Below are positions 7,636 through 15,064 of a stretch of DNA of 39,550 bases, piece by piece. The stretch spans positions 1 to 39,550 of the forward strand of contig CALZTP010000013.1 of NCBI GenBank assembly GCA_945829115.1, in the 5' to 3' direction. Below the pieces are notes generated by a model, which was given only the letters and a program-made list of their open reading frames with translations, did not search any database and had not been told where the DNA came from. The first letter of the stretch is position 1, and the number at the start of each line of letters is the position of its first letter. The DNA comes from an uncultured bacterium. Its GTDB lineage: Bacteria > Bacteroidota > Bacteroidia > Bacteroidales > Bacteroidaceae. The translations under genes were made by a program, and so were the position numbers.

Positions 7636-8412
7636 CTATTCTATTAGAAAGGCTTCTGCACGCTGGAAGTCTTCGGGAGTGTCGATACCGATTGTTTCTA
7701 CGTGTGTTATTCCCACCTTTATATTATAGCCGTTTTCGAGCCAGCGGAGCTGCTCGAGAGATTCGGCGAGTTCGAGAGGAGACTGAGGGAGCTGGGTGAC
7801 CTCGTGAAGGACGTTACGGCGATAGGCATAGAGTCCGATGTGCTTTAGGAATGGGAACTGTGAAGGCCATTCGGAGCGCTCCTTGCCACGGATGAATGGA
7901 ATCACGGAGCGAGAGAAATAAAGGGCGTAGCCCTGTTGCGACACCGCAATCTTTGGGGAGTTGGGGTTCTCGATGGCATGAAGGTGACCTTCTGTGATTT
8001 CTTCGCCTGGAGAGACAAAGGGTTTTCCGAGAGTGGCAATGGAAACGGCAGGGTCGGAGAAGCTCTCCATGACCGTCTGAATCTGTGAGACAGCCACGAA
8101 AGGCTCATCGCCCTGAACGTTTATAACAACATCGTAGTCGATGCCCGTTTCAGAGGAGATGGTTGTCACTGCCTCCTCAATACGGTCTGTTCCGCTTTTG
8201 TGGTTTGGGGAGGTCATCACCACCTTTCCACCGAAGTCGAGTACGGTGTCGAAGATACGTTGGTCGTCGGTAGCCACATAGACAGTATCTACTGCCTTCT
8301 CCACCTGACGGTAGACACGCTCAATGATTGTTTTCCCTCCAAGGACAGCCAATGGCTTTCCCGGGAAGCGCGTAGAAGCGTAACGCGCCGGAATGATTGC
8401 TATATATTTCAT
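7636..8412 (-). CDS. kdsB: 3-deoxy-manno-octulosonate cytidylyltransferase (CMP-KDO synthetase)
   Basis: KdsB activates KDO with CTP to give CMP-KDO, the donor used in the cytoplasm to build the lipid A-KDO inner core of lipopolysaccharide. The 258-residue length is normal. The nucleotide-binding N terminus IIPARYASTRFPGKPLA is diagnostic, and VVINVQGDEPFV near residue 100 contains the conserved metal-binding Asp region. The C-terminal GIDTPEDFQRAE is also typical. The gene is monocistronic, with its own promoter candidate at 8441-8470 and a strong terminator, and it has no other LPS genes beside it. Identification is firm. Confidence 0.97.
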   Translation of the reverse strand: MKYIAIIPARYASTRFPGKPLAVLGGKTIIERVYRQVEKAVDTVYVATDDQRIFDTVLDFGGKVVMTSPNHKSGTDRIEEAVTTISSETGIDYDVVINVQGDEPFVAVSQIQTVMESFSDPAVSIATLGKPFVSPGEEITEGHLHAIENPNSPKIAVSQQGYALYFSRSVIPFIRGKERSEWPSQFPFLKHIGLYAYRRNVLHEVTQLPQSPLELAESLEQLRWLENGYNIKVGITHVETIGIDTPEDFQRAEAFLIE

Positions 8413-8440
8413 AAAATTCCATTATGACAGTTTTCACCCA

Positions 8441-8470
8441 CAAAATTACAAAAAAAATCCATTCCACAAG
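8441..8470 (-). promoter_or_regulatory. Promoter candidate of kdsB
   Basis: On the minus strand, CTTG (8467-8470) precedes TAATTTTG (8441-8448) with 18 nt between them. This is close to the Bacteroidetes consensus and would give a leader of roughly 20-30 nt before the kdsB ATG. Confidence 0.6.
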
Positions 8471-8553
8471 ACTATTTAAGAAGAATTATAGGGATAATAG
8501 TGAAAAAATATAAAATAATCAAGGTTTGACTACTAAAAAAGCGAGAAAATTAC

Positions 8554-8561
8554 TATCTTTG
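8554..8561 (+). promoter_or_regulatory. -7 box upstream of the MORN gene
   Basis: TATCTTTG fits TAnnTTTG. The nearest TTTG (8525-8528) is 25 nt upstream, longer than usual, so only the -7 box is convincing. The implied leader is about 150 nt. Confidence 0.5.
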
Positions 8562-8632
8562 CATATCATAGTTTAAACCGAAAGCAATAGAACTCGGTCT
8601 AATTGTATAGGCACAGCCTACCTTAAAAAAAA

Positions 8633-8701
8633 GAAAGATTGAAGAATCGCAATCTTTCAAAAGGGAAAGGCGATGTTGTTATAAAGAAGAATCGTAATCT
8701 T
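8633..8701 (+). promoter_or_regulatory. Leader hairpin and direct repeat of the MORN gene
   Basis: GAAAGATTG (8633-8641) and CAATCTTTC (8650-8658) form a perfect 9-bp stem. A 16-mer, GAAGAATCGCAATCTT (8641-8656), recurs with one change at 8686-8701. On the minus strand the stem is followed by eight T, so it could also act as a weak terminator in that direction. Confidence 0.5.
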
Positions 8702-8722
8702 AGAACACAGTAAAGAAAAATC

Positions 8723-9838
8723 GTGAAAAGAAAAATAATAACATTATTGATGACGCTCGTCATGACAACAGCATGGGCACAGAAGATCACTCTTGGCTCC
8801 TGCATTCTGAAAGATGGCGGGAAATATAAAGGGGAACTGATGGCAGGTAAGGCTCATGGTAAGGGTCAGGCTGTCTATAAGAACGGAGACACGTATGAAG
8901 GGGAGTATGTGAAGGGTAAGCGCCAAGGCTATGGTGTCTACACCTTCTCTGACGGTGAGAAATATGAAGGCTCATGGTTTCAAGACCAGCAGCACGGCAA
9001 AGGAACCTATTACTTCTTGAACAACAACAAATACGTGGGACTCTGGTTCAAGGACTACCAGCAAGGACATGGCGTGATGTACTATTACAACGGAGACGTC
9101 TATGACGGCAACTGGTATCAAGACAAGCGCCAAGGAAAAGGACGCTACACGTTCGCCTCTGGAGCGTGGTATGAGGGTGAATGGAAGAACGACCGCAAGA
9201 ACGGAAAAGGGCATTACGAATGGAGCGATGGCTCTTTCTATGATGGACAGTGGGTTGACAACCAACGCTCTGGGAAAGGAACCTATCGCTATGCCGATGG
9301 GGATAAATATACGGGACAATGGAAAGACGACATTCAGCATGGCAAGGGCATCTACCACTATGCGAACAAAGACGTCTATGAAGGCTCGTATATCCAAGGC
9401 GAGAGACACGGAGAAGGCATCTTCCGCTATGCCAATGGCGATGTGTACACAGGGCAGTTTGCCAATGGCGAGAAGAATGGTCAGGGCACCCTTGTCTGGA
9501 GGAATGGCGACTCTTATGTTGGTCAGTGGAAGAGCGACAAGCACCACGGTCAAGGCGTTCTAAAGAAGAAGACTGGCGACACGTTTAATGGTACGTTTCG
9601 TGACGGAAAGATGGATGGCGAGATGATTATCCATTTATCTAACGGCACCCGCTTCAAAGGAACCTATCGCAATGGTAAGGCAGATGGTAAAGCTATTGAG
9701 GTTGACAGTGATGGAAAGCGTTTTGAAGGAAGCTACCGAGACGGGAAGCGTGATGGCGCCTATGTCATTAAGAACCAAAATGGTGATGTCATAGAAAGTG
9801 GTGAGTATTGTTTAGGAAAGAAGTCGAGAAAGAGTTAA
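8723..9838 (+). CDS. Secreted protein of 14 tandem MORN repeats
   Basis: After an N-terminal signal peptide (cleavage near TTAWAQ, residue 20), residues 34-355 consist of 14 MORN repeats, each exactly 23 residues, of the form (K/V)YxGxWxxxxxxGxGxYxxxNGD. The last three have decayed glycines (for example TFNGTFRDGKMDGEM). Nothing but MORN repeats and a short basic tail (GKKSRKS) follows. MORN repeats form elongated beta-hairpin solenoids that bind proteins or lipids. No catalytic domain is present, so it is probably a periplasmic or surface scaffold. The start is GTG at 8723, which places the signal peptide at the very N terminus. It appears monocistronic. The partner is unknown. Confidence 0.9.
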   Translation: MKRKIITLLMTLVMTTAWAQKITLGSCILKDGGKYKGELMAGKAHGKGQAVYKNGDTYEGEYVKGKRQGYGVYTFSDGEKYEGSWFQDQQHGKGTYYFLNNNKYVGLWFKDYQQGHGVMYYYNGDVYDGNWYQDKRQGKGRYTFASGAWYEGEWKNDRKNGKGHYEWSDGSFYDGQWVDNQRSGKGTYRYADGDKYTGQWKDDIQHGKGIYHYANKDVYEGSYIQGERHGEGIFRYANGDVYTGQFANGEKNGQGTLVWRNGDSYVGQWKSDKHHGQGVLKKKTGDTFNGTFRDGKMDGEMIIHLSNGTRFKGTYRNGKADGKAIEVDSDGKRFEGSYRDGKRDGAYVIKNQNGDVIESGEYCLGKKSRKS

Positions 9839-9985
9839 GCAATTTTTTCTTTATTAGAACAAAAAGAGAAAAAGTCTGCAAGAACATTTTTTTCTAAAAA
9901 GTCTAACGATTCTTTTCCTCCCTATTATTGCTAAGAAGATATTTATAAACAACATAAAAAACTATTAAATTAAACAAATAATACT

Positions 9986-10432
9986 ATGATTATTGATAAG
10001 ATTGAAAACCTGAAGAACTATGTTTCTTTGAACCCTTACTTCGCTAAGGTAGTGGAGTTTCTCGAGAAGACAGACCTCAACAGTCTTGAGAACGGAAAGC
10101 ATGAGATTGACGGAAAGGATTGTTTCGTGAATATCATGGACACAAAGGGAAAGACAAAGGAAGAGGCGGTTATGGAGACACACGTGAGAATGCTCGATAT
10201 CCAGATTCCGCTGAACGAAGACGAGATATACGGCTATACCCCTACTGTAGACCTTCCTGCTGCAGAGTATAACGCAGAGAAAGATGTTACGAAATACCCT
10301 GGCGTGATGGGCGAGAGCTTCTGTGTCTGCCACCCAGGCATGATGGCGATCTTCTTCCCTGAGGACGGTCACCAGCCTTGCATTGGCAGTGCGGAGAGCA
10401 TTCATAAGGCAGTCTTCAAGATCAAGTGCTAA
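9986..10432 (+). CDS. YhcH/YjgK/YiaL family protein
   Basis: This 148-residue cytoplasmic protein of the YhcH/YjgK/YiaL (DUF386) family has a cupin-like beta-barrel fold. Supporting features are the full-length match in size, METHVRMLDIQIPLNEDE in the middle, PAAEYNAEKDVTKYPG, and the C-terminal block FCVCHPGMMAIFFPEDGHQPCI, whose His and Glu residues are candidate metal ligands. Family members are linked to sugar catabolism, including sialic acid operons (YhcH) and EbgC of the Ebg beta-galactosidase, but the reaction of this subgroup is uncertain. The branching-enzyme gene follows after 135 nt on the same strand, so cotranscription is possible. No sialic acid genes are nearby. Confidence 0.9.
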   Translation: MIIDKIENLKNYVSLNPYFAKVVEFLEKTDLNSLENGKHEIDGKDCFVNIMDTKGKTKEEAVMETHVRMLDIQIPLNEDEIYGYTPTVDLPAAEYNAEKDVTKYPGVMGESFCVCHPGMMAIFFPEDGHQPCIGSAESIHKAVFKIKC

Positions 10433-10567
10433 AGAAATTGATGGCGAAGGGCATATTCGCTAAAAAAGGAGGGTTCTATTGATTCGCTTTGAAAAGAGAG
10501 CCCCATGATAAAAAAAATATTTTCGGTGGGAATTGATTGAACTCACCAAAACCAAATTCATAGAAAT

Positions 10568-12691
10568 ATGGCAGAGACAAAGACAACGCGCAAACCTTGC
10601 GCTCGCAAGGCATGTGCAACAAAAAAGGCAGATACCAAGAAGACAACCTCTAAGAAGGCAGCTGCAAAGGAACAGGAGATAAAGCATATAGGACTTGTGG
10701 AGAGCGACCCATGGCTGGAACCATACGAGAACACTATCCGTGGTCGTCACGACCATGCCGTATGGAAGATCGGCCAGCTTACGAATGGAGGTAAGAGTAC
10801 CCTCTCTGACTTCGCCACCGGACATCTCTACTTCGGACTGCATAGAACCGCTCGTGGAGGATGGGTGTTCAGAGAGTGGGCACCAAATGCTACCGCCATC
10901 TACCTCATTGGTGACTTCAACGGCTGGAAGGAAGATGAGAAATATGCCATGACACGTGTCTCAGAGAGTGGCAACTGGGAGCTGAAGCTTCCAAAGTCGG
11001 CTATGAAGCATGGCGACCTCTTCAAGCTGAAGGTGAAATGGGAAGGTGGAGAAGGTGAGCGCATTCCAGCATGGATTCGTAGAGTTGTTCAAGATGAGGA
11101 GACAAAGATTTTCTCTGCTCAGGTATGGTCGCCAGAACAAGACTATGTCTGGAAGAAGGCTACCTTCAAGCCAAAGAAAGACCCTCTGTTTATCTATGAG
11201 TGCCATATTGGTATGGGACAAGATGAGGAGAAGGTAGGCACATACACAGAGTTCAAGGACAAGGTGCTTCCAAGAATCATCAAGGACGGTTATAACTGCA
11301 TTCAGATTATGGCAATCCAGGAGCATCCGTACTACGGATCTTTCGGCTATCACGTATCGAACTTCTTCGCTGCCTCTTCACGCTTTGGAACACCAGAGGA
11401 GCTGAAGGAACTCGTTGACACTGCCCATAAGCATGGCATTGCTGTGATCATGGACCTTGTTCACTCACATGCTGTAAAGAACGAGATTGAAGGTCTTGGA
11501 AACTTCGCGGGAGACCCAAACCAGTATTTCTATCCTGGCGATAGAAGAGAGCACAACCAATGGGACTCTCTCTGCTTCGACTACGGAAAGGACGAGGTGC
11601 TCCATTTCCTACTCTCTAACTGTAAGTTCTGGCTGGAGGAATATAAGTTCGACGGCTTCCGCTTTGACGGTGTAACCTCTATGCTCTACTACAACCACGG
11701 TCTTGGACAGGACTTTGGTGGCTATGGCGACTATTTCAATGGCAGTCAGGATGAGAACGCTGTCTACTACCTCATGCTTGCTAACAAGCTCATTCACGAG
11801 GTTAACAAGAACGCTATCACGATTGCTGAGGAGATGTCAGGAATGCCTGGTCTGGCAGCGAAGTTCGAGGCTGGCGGACTCGGTTTCGACTATCGTCTCG
11901 CAATGGGTATTCCAGACTATTGGATAAAGATGATCAAGGAGAAGAGTGACGAGAACTGGGGTGTGTTCGATATCTTCTGGAAGATGACCGACCGCAGAAG
12001 TGACGAGAAGACCATCTCTTACGTTGAGTCACACGACCAAGCGTTGGTGGGCGACAAGACCGTTATCTTCCGACTGATCGACTCTGACATGTACTGGCAT
12101 TTCAAGAAAGGCGATGAGAACGGAACGGTTCACAGAGGCATTGCCCTTCACAAGATGATTCGCCTCGTTACCTGCTCAACAATAAATGGAGGCTATCTGA
12201 ACTTCATGGGTAATGAGTTTGGTCATCCAGAATGGATTGACTTCCCTCGCGAAGGTAATGGCTGGAGCTATAAGTATGCTCGCAGACAGTGGAACCTTGT
12301 AGACAATCAGGAGCTCTGCTACCACTACCTTGGTGACTTCGACAAGAAGATGCTTGAGGTGCTGAAGTCAATAAAGGCATTCAACACCACTCCTGTGCAG
12401 GAGATCTGGCATAACGATGGCGATCAGGTGCTTGCATACTCACGTGGTGACCTTATCTTCGTCTTTAACTTCAATCCTACACAGTCGTTCACCGACTATG
12501 GATTCCTTGTTCCAACAGGATCTTATAGCGTTCTGCTGAACACCGACGACCCAGCGTTTGGAGGAAACGGACTTACTGACGATAGCATCACGCATCTCAC
12601 AAACTACGACCCTGCATACGTTGAGGAGCATAAGGAATGGTTGAAGCTATACGTCCCTGCACGTACTGCAATGGTTTTGAAGAAGAACTAA
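10568..12691 (+). CDS. glgB: 1,4-alpha-glucan branching enzyme, eukaryotic-type (GH13_8-like)
   Basis: This 707-residue enzyme introduces alpha-1,6 branches into glycogen. Residues 1 to about 38 are an unusual Lys/Ala/Thr-rich basic tail. A CBM48 domain (FREWAPNATAIYLIGDFNGW) follows, then the GH13 barrel, then a C-terminal beta domain. The catalytic residues are visible: Asp367 in FDGFRFDGVTSML, Glu421 in ITIAEEMSG, and His489-Asp490 in VESHDQALVGDK. The wording of these motifs is closest to animal, fungal and plant branching enzymes rather than E. coli GlgB, which fits subfamily GH13_8, known from some Bacteroidetes. No other glycogen gene is present. A 12-bp-stem terminator follows. The gene symbol is used by function. 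Confidence 0.95.
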   Translation: MAETKTTRKPCARKACATKKADTKKTTSKKAAAKEQEIKHIGLVESDPWLEPYENTIRGRHDHAVWKIGQLTNGGKSTLSDFATGHLYFGLHRTARGGWVFREWAPNATAIYLIGDFNGWKEDEKYAMTRVSESGNWELKLPKSAMKHGDLFKLKVKWEGGEGERIPAWIRRVVQDEETKIFSAQVWSPEQDYVWKKATFKPKKDPLFIYECHIGMGQDEEKVGTYTEFKDKVLPRIIKDGYNCIQIMAIQEHPYYGSFGYHVSNFFAASSRFGTPEELKELVDTAHKHGIAVIMDLVHSHAVKNEIEGLGNFAGDPNQYFYPGDRREHNQWDSLCFDYGKDEVLHFLLSNCKFWLEEYKFDGFRFDGVTSMLYYNHGLGQDFGGYGDYFNGSQDENAVYYLMLANKLIHEVNKNAITIAEEMSGMPGLAAKFEAGGLGFDYRLAMGIPDYWIKMIKEKSDENWGVFDIFWKMTDRRSDEKTISYVESHDQALVGDKTVIFRLIDSDMYWHFKKGDENGTVHRGIALHKMIRLVTCSTINGGYLNFMGNEFGHPEWIDFPREGNGWSYKYARRQWNLVDNQELCYHYLGDFDKKMLEVLKSIKAFNTTPVQEIWHNDGDQVLAYSRGDLIFVFNFNPTQSFTDYGFLVPTGSYSVLLNTDDPAFGGNGLTDDSITHLTNYDPAYVEEHKEWLKLYVPARTAMVLKKN

Positions 12692-12980
12692 CCTGATATT
12701 TTTCCTCTTTCTGAACGGAAGGGATTAATGCAGGCAAAAGGTGTTGAAAGAATTTCACTTTCATGCGGTTACATGCCTAAAGAGAGAATCCCTCCTGTAT
12801 GAATGATGTACAGGAGGGATTTATGTAGTTTTCAGAATTTCAAATGGTGACTTTTCTGTGTTGTCATCTTCCATCTTCAAAAACTGCCAAACTCCATCTT
12901 CAGAAATTGCTTTCTTCCCATCTTCAAAAATTGCTATCTTCAAATATTCATATTTCATTCAACAAAACAAATAAGGAGAC
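12692..12980. other. Gap with the glgB terminator and a 23-24-nt repeat
   Basis: The glgB terminator is at 12788-12820. Three degenerate direct repeats beginning CATCTTCA(A/G)AAA(C/T)TGC start at 12872, 12895 and 12919. An AAGGAG lies only 2 nt before the next ATG, probably too close to serve as a ribosome site. No gene is seen. Confidence 0.7.
12788..12820 (+). terminator. Terminator of glgB
   Basis: ATCCCTCCTGTA (12788-12799) pairs perfectly with TACAGGAGGGAT (12809-12820) over a 9-nt loop and is followed by a T-rich stretch (ttatgtagttttc). It lies about 100 nt after the glgB stop. Confidence 0.8.
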
Positions 12981-14072
12981 ATGATTTATTGCACGATAAT
13001 AAACATCCTTTTCATCTTTGTTTATGTCTATTGCTACCAGACACCGACACTGACGTTTGCACAGAATGTGCTATCAGAAGGTGTTACGGTCTATTACCCG
13101 TTTACAAATGCTTTGCTCGTGACGTTGACAGCATGGATTTTGCAAGCTGTGGTGAGGTCGGTTACTAAACTGCGGGGCATAGGGTATGCCTTGACATTCG
13201 TGCCTTCCATGCTTTTTGTTGCCTTCCTAACAAGCATAGAGGTAGAAGGCGACCATGATTTCAGGGTGACGACATGGGTGTGGCTTATCCCTTTGATTCT
13301 TCTGCTGTTCTTTTTCTTGGCACATTATGTTAGGCAGATAGAAATTGTCTCAGGGAAGACGGTGAAAAGCCATGTCTCTGAGAGTATAAACATGTTTGTT
13401 TCTTTAGTGATGATGCTCCTGGTGAGCATAGCGGGAAACGGAGATGAAATGCTGCATAAGAGAATAAAGGCAGAGAAGCTTATTCTTAACTCAGAATACA
13501 AGGCGATTGCGGAGAACGAGCATGAAGGTGGAGAGGTGCTTAGATTCTTTGGCTTGGCGAGTGGAGACAAAAGCAAGAAACGGTGTGAGAAGACAGATAG
13601 TACCCTTTCACTGATTCGCTTTATTGCTCTCGATAAGGAAGGACTTCTCCCAGAGAAGCTCTTCACCCAGCCGTTCCTTGGAAACAGTATGTCTCTAAGA
13701 CAGATGGAGAATATAAAGCCATATCTGTTTGATAAGAAATTCCTTTCGAGGAGGAAGTCACAAGACTACTACCTCTGTTGCTCGTTGGCGGACAGAGACC
13801 TTGACGCTTTTGTAAAGGAATTAACGAAGACGGTGAATGTCGATGACTCGTTGGCATGTGACTCCCTTCCTCGCCATTACCGAGAGGCTCTTGTGCTTTA
13901 CCAGCATGTGCGCTCAAAGCATATCACGAACTACAAGGATGCTACTCTTGAAGTGGACTATCGAGATATGCGGAAGCTATTGGCGGAGAAAAGGGACAGA
14001 AGGGAGATTGCGTTTGAAATGAAGAAGGTATATGGCAATACGTATTGGTATTATTTCCAAGAAAAAGAGTGA
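12981..14072 (+). CDS. Multi-pass membrane protein, possibly DUF6057
   Basis: This 363-residue protein has no recognisable enzyme motif. About five hydrophobic segments occupy the N-terminal 150 residues (around 3-20, 43-60, 66-86, 98-117 and 136-150). A soluble, charged C-terminal half of about 210 residues follows, including LPRHYREALVLYQH and a helix-rich tail that looks TPR-like. The layout and the PRHYREAL block resemble DUF6057 proteins of Bacteroidales, but that assignment is tentative. The NUDIX gene begins 8 nt after its stop, so the two are almost certainly cotranscribed. No promoter match was found upstream. Function is unknown. Confidence 0.75.
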   Translation: MIYCTIINILFIFVYVYCYQTPTLTFAQNVLSEGVTVYYPFTNALLVTLTAWILQAVVRSVTKLRGIGYALTFVPSMLFVAFLTSIEVEGDHDFRVTTWVWLIPLILLLFFFLAHYVRQIEIVSGKTVKSHVSESINMFVSLVMMLLVSIAGNGDEMLHKRIKAEKLILNSEYKAIAENEHEGGEVLRFFGLASGDKSKKRCEKTDSTLSLIRFIALDKEGLLPEKLFTQPFLGNSMSLRQMENIKPYLFDKKFLSRRKSQDYYLCCSLADRDLDAFVKELTKTVNVDDSLACDSLPRHYREALVLYQHVRSKHITNYKDATLEVDYRDMRKLLAEKRDRREIAFEMKKVYGNTYWYYFQEKE

Positions 14073-14080
14073 ATGGCGTT

Positions 14081-14479
14081 ATGAGTGAAGAAAGAAAGAG
14101 AATCGAGGTGGTGGCAGCAATTATCTGCAAGGAGGATATGATCTTTGCCACACAGAGAGGATATGGGGAATGGAAAGACTGGTGGGAGTTCCCTGGAGGA
14201 AAGATGGAGGAGGGTGAAAGCGCTGAGGATGCGCTCTGCCGCGAGATTCGAGAGGAGCTGGCTGTGGAGATTTCTGTTCGCCGGTTCTTTATGACTGTTG
14301 AGTATGACTATCCGAAGTTCCATCTCGTTATGCATTGCTTCCTCTGCGAGGTGAAGTCGGGAATACTGCAGCTCCTTGAACATGAGGCAGCGAAATGGCT
14401 GAAAAAAGAGGAACTGGAGAGCGTGAAATGGCTCCCAGCAGATATAGAGGTGATTAAGAGGATTGAAGAGGATTTTTAG
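14081..14479 (+). CDS. NUDIX hydrolase, MutT-like
   Basis: This is a 132-residue (deoxy)nucleoside triphosphate pyrophosphohydrolase-like enzyme that probably cleans the nucleotide pool. The Nudix box GX5EX7REUXEEXGU is present as GKMEEGESAEDALC followed by REIREELAV. The preceding WKDWWEFPGG and the early VVAAIICKEDMIFATQR are typical of the MutT/CtpA group. The ATG at 14081 is chosen because it lies just after the upstream stop and starts at the conserved N terminus; an in-frame ATG at 14045 would overlap the previous gene by 28 nt. The last four codons and the TAG stop (GAAGAGGATTTTTAG) are identical to a stretch of the purine-rich repeat that follows. A strong terminator is at 14634-14670. 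Substrate is not predictable. Confidence 0.92.
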   Translation: MSEERKRIEVVAAIICKEDMIFATQRGYGEWKDWWEFPGGKMEEGESAEDALCREIREELAVEISVRRFFMTVEYDYPKFHLVMHCFLCEVKSGILQLLEHEAAKWLKKEELESVKWLPADIEVIKRIEEDF

Positions 14480-14617
14480 AGGAGAAGAGGACGCAAGAGG
14501 ACGCTTTTTAGAGGAGAAGAGGACGCAAGAGGAAGCAAGAGGAAGCAAGAGGAAGCAAGAGGACGGAAGAGGAAGCAAGAGGATAGAGGATTTTAGAGGA
14601 AGCAAGAGGAGAGAGGC
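14463..14617. repeat. Second purine-rich repeat array, related to 7095-7497
   Basis: The block contains GAGGATTTTTAGAGGA, several GAGGAAGCAA units and GAGGACGCAA units, the same words in the same strand orientation as the array at 7095-7497, but less regular. It begins inside the 3' end of the NUDIX gene. Confidence 0.85.
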
Positions 14618-14633
14618 ATTTTAAAAAAGAAAA

Positions 14634-14680
14634 GGAGAGCGGAACCTTGGCGTTTAGGGTTCCGCTCTCCTTTTTCCACC
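14634..14680 (+). terminator. Terminator after the NUDIX gene
   Basis: GGAGAGCGGAACC (14634-14646) pairs perfectly with GGTTCCGCTCTCC (14658-14670) over an 11-nt loop, followed by TTTTTCCACC and more T. The 13-bp stem with U-tract is a strong factor-independent terminator. Confidence 0.92.
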
Positions 14681-14696
14681 TTTTTCCCCTTTGAAA

Positions 14697-14868
14697 GAAC
14701 GTCAGGGTCTATGGCAATCTCATATTGCTTCAGGTATCCGCCGAAGATGTTTATCTCTACGATTCCTGGGATTCCAGAGAGTTGGCGTTTTACTATCCAG
14801 TCTTGTATGGTGCGGAGCTCCATGGCATCGTATTTGTCTCGGTGTTTCTCGTCGACTGAACATACTTT
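14697..14868 (-). pseudogene. Remnant of a CusA/CzcA-type heavy-metal RND efflux pump
   Basis: Minus-strand translation gives about 57 residues including DKYDAMELRTIQDWIVKRQL and then SGIPGIVEINIFGGYLKQYE, ending IAIDPDVLS. This is the porter-domain segment of CusA/CzcA-family RND transporters, where ELRTIQDW...R/KQL and FGGYLKQYEVAIDP are highly conserved. The full protein is over 1000 residues. Nothing before or after this stretch continues the homology: downstream it changes at once into Lys-rich sequence leading to the terminator. No start or stop signals of a gene surround it. A TAATTTTG box lies just upstream at 14894-14901, with TTTG at 14925-14928, and may be a leftover or chance promoter. 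It is a deletion fossil. Confidence 0.85.
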
Positions 14869-15018
14869 TTGATTATTGTAGGTTTTATGAAGGCAAAATT
14901 ATAATATATACAACGTTGGTTTTTCAAAGAAAAATGCAGGGAAGATTGAAAATAAGGCAAAAATGTAACAAGTTTCAGGGAAAAAAGGGGATTGAAGGGG
15001 AGAAAAGGAGGAATGAAG

Positions 15019-15053
15019 AGGACGGAAAAGACTTGAAGGTTCTTTTCCGTCCT
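15019..15053 (-). terminator. Terminator hairpin of recQ
   Basis: AGGACGGAAAAGA (15019-15031) and TCTTTTCCGTCCT (15041-15053) form a perfect 13-bp stem with a 9-nt loop, 11 nt after the recQ stop on the minus strand. The following CTTCATTCCTCCTTTTC is pyrimidine-rich rather than a clean U-run, so efficiency may be moderate. Confidence 0.7.
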
Positions 15054-15064
15054 AAAAGTTGTTT

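Larger units (their letters stand above)
8413..8722. other. Divergent intergenic region between kdsB and the MORN gene
   Basis: This 310-nt region holds a minus-strand promoter candidate for kdsB (8441-8470), a plus-strand -7 box (8554-8561), and the long leader of the MORN gene with a hairpin and a 16-nt direct repeat. No coding sequence is apparent. Confidence 0.7.
14480..15064. other. Convergent gap between the NUDIX gene and recQ
   Basis: This 585-nt gap holds the second purine-rich array, the NUDIX terminator, a CusA/CzcA gene remnant on the minus strand, a possible fossil promoter and the recQ terminator hairpin. No intact gene is present. Confidence 0.8.

Noticed and set aside
8972..9553. 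193-residue minus-strand open frame in the MORN gene
   Set aside because: It is an antisense by-product of the repetitive MORN coding sequence, with a repetitive hydrophobic translation and no independent support.
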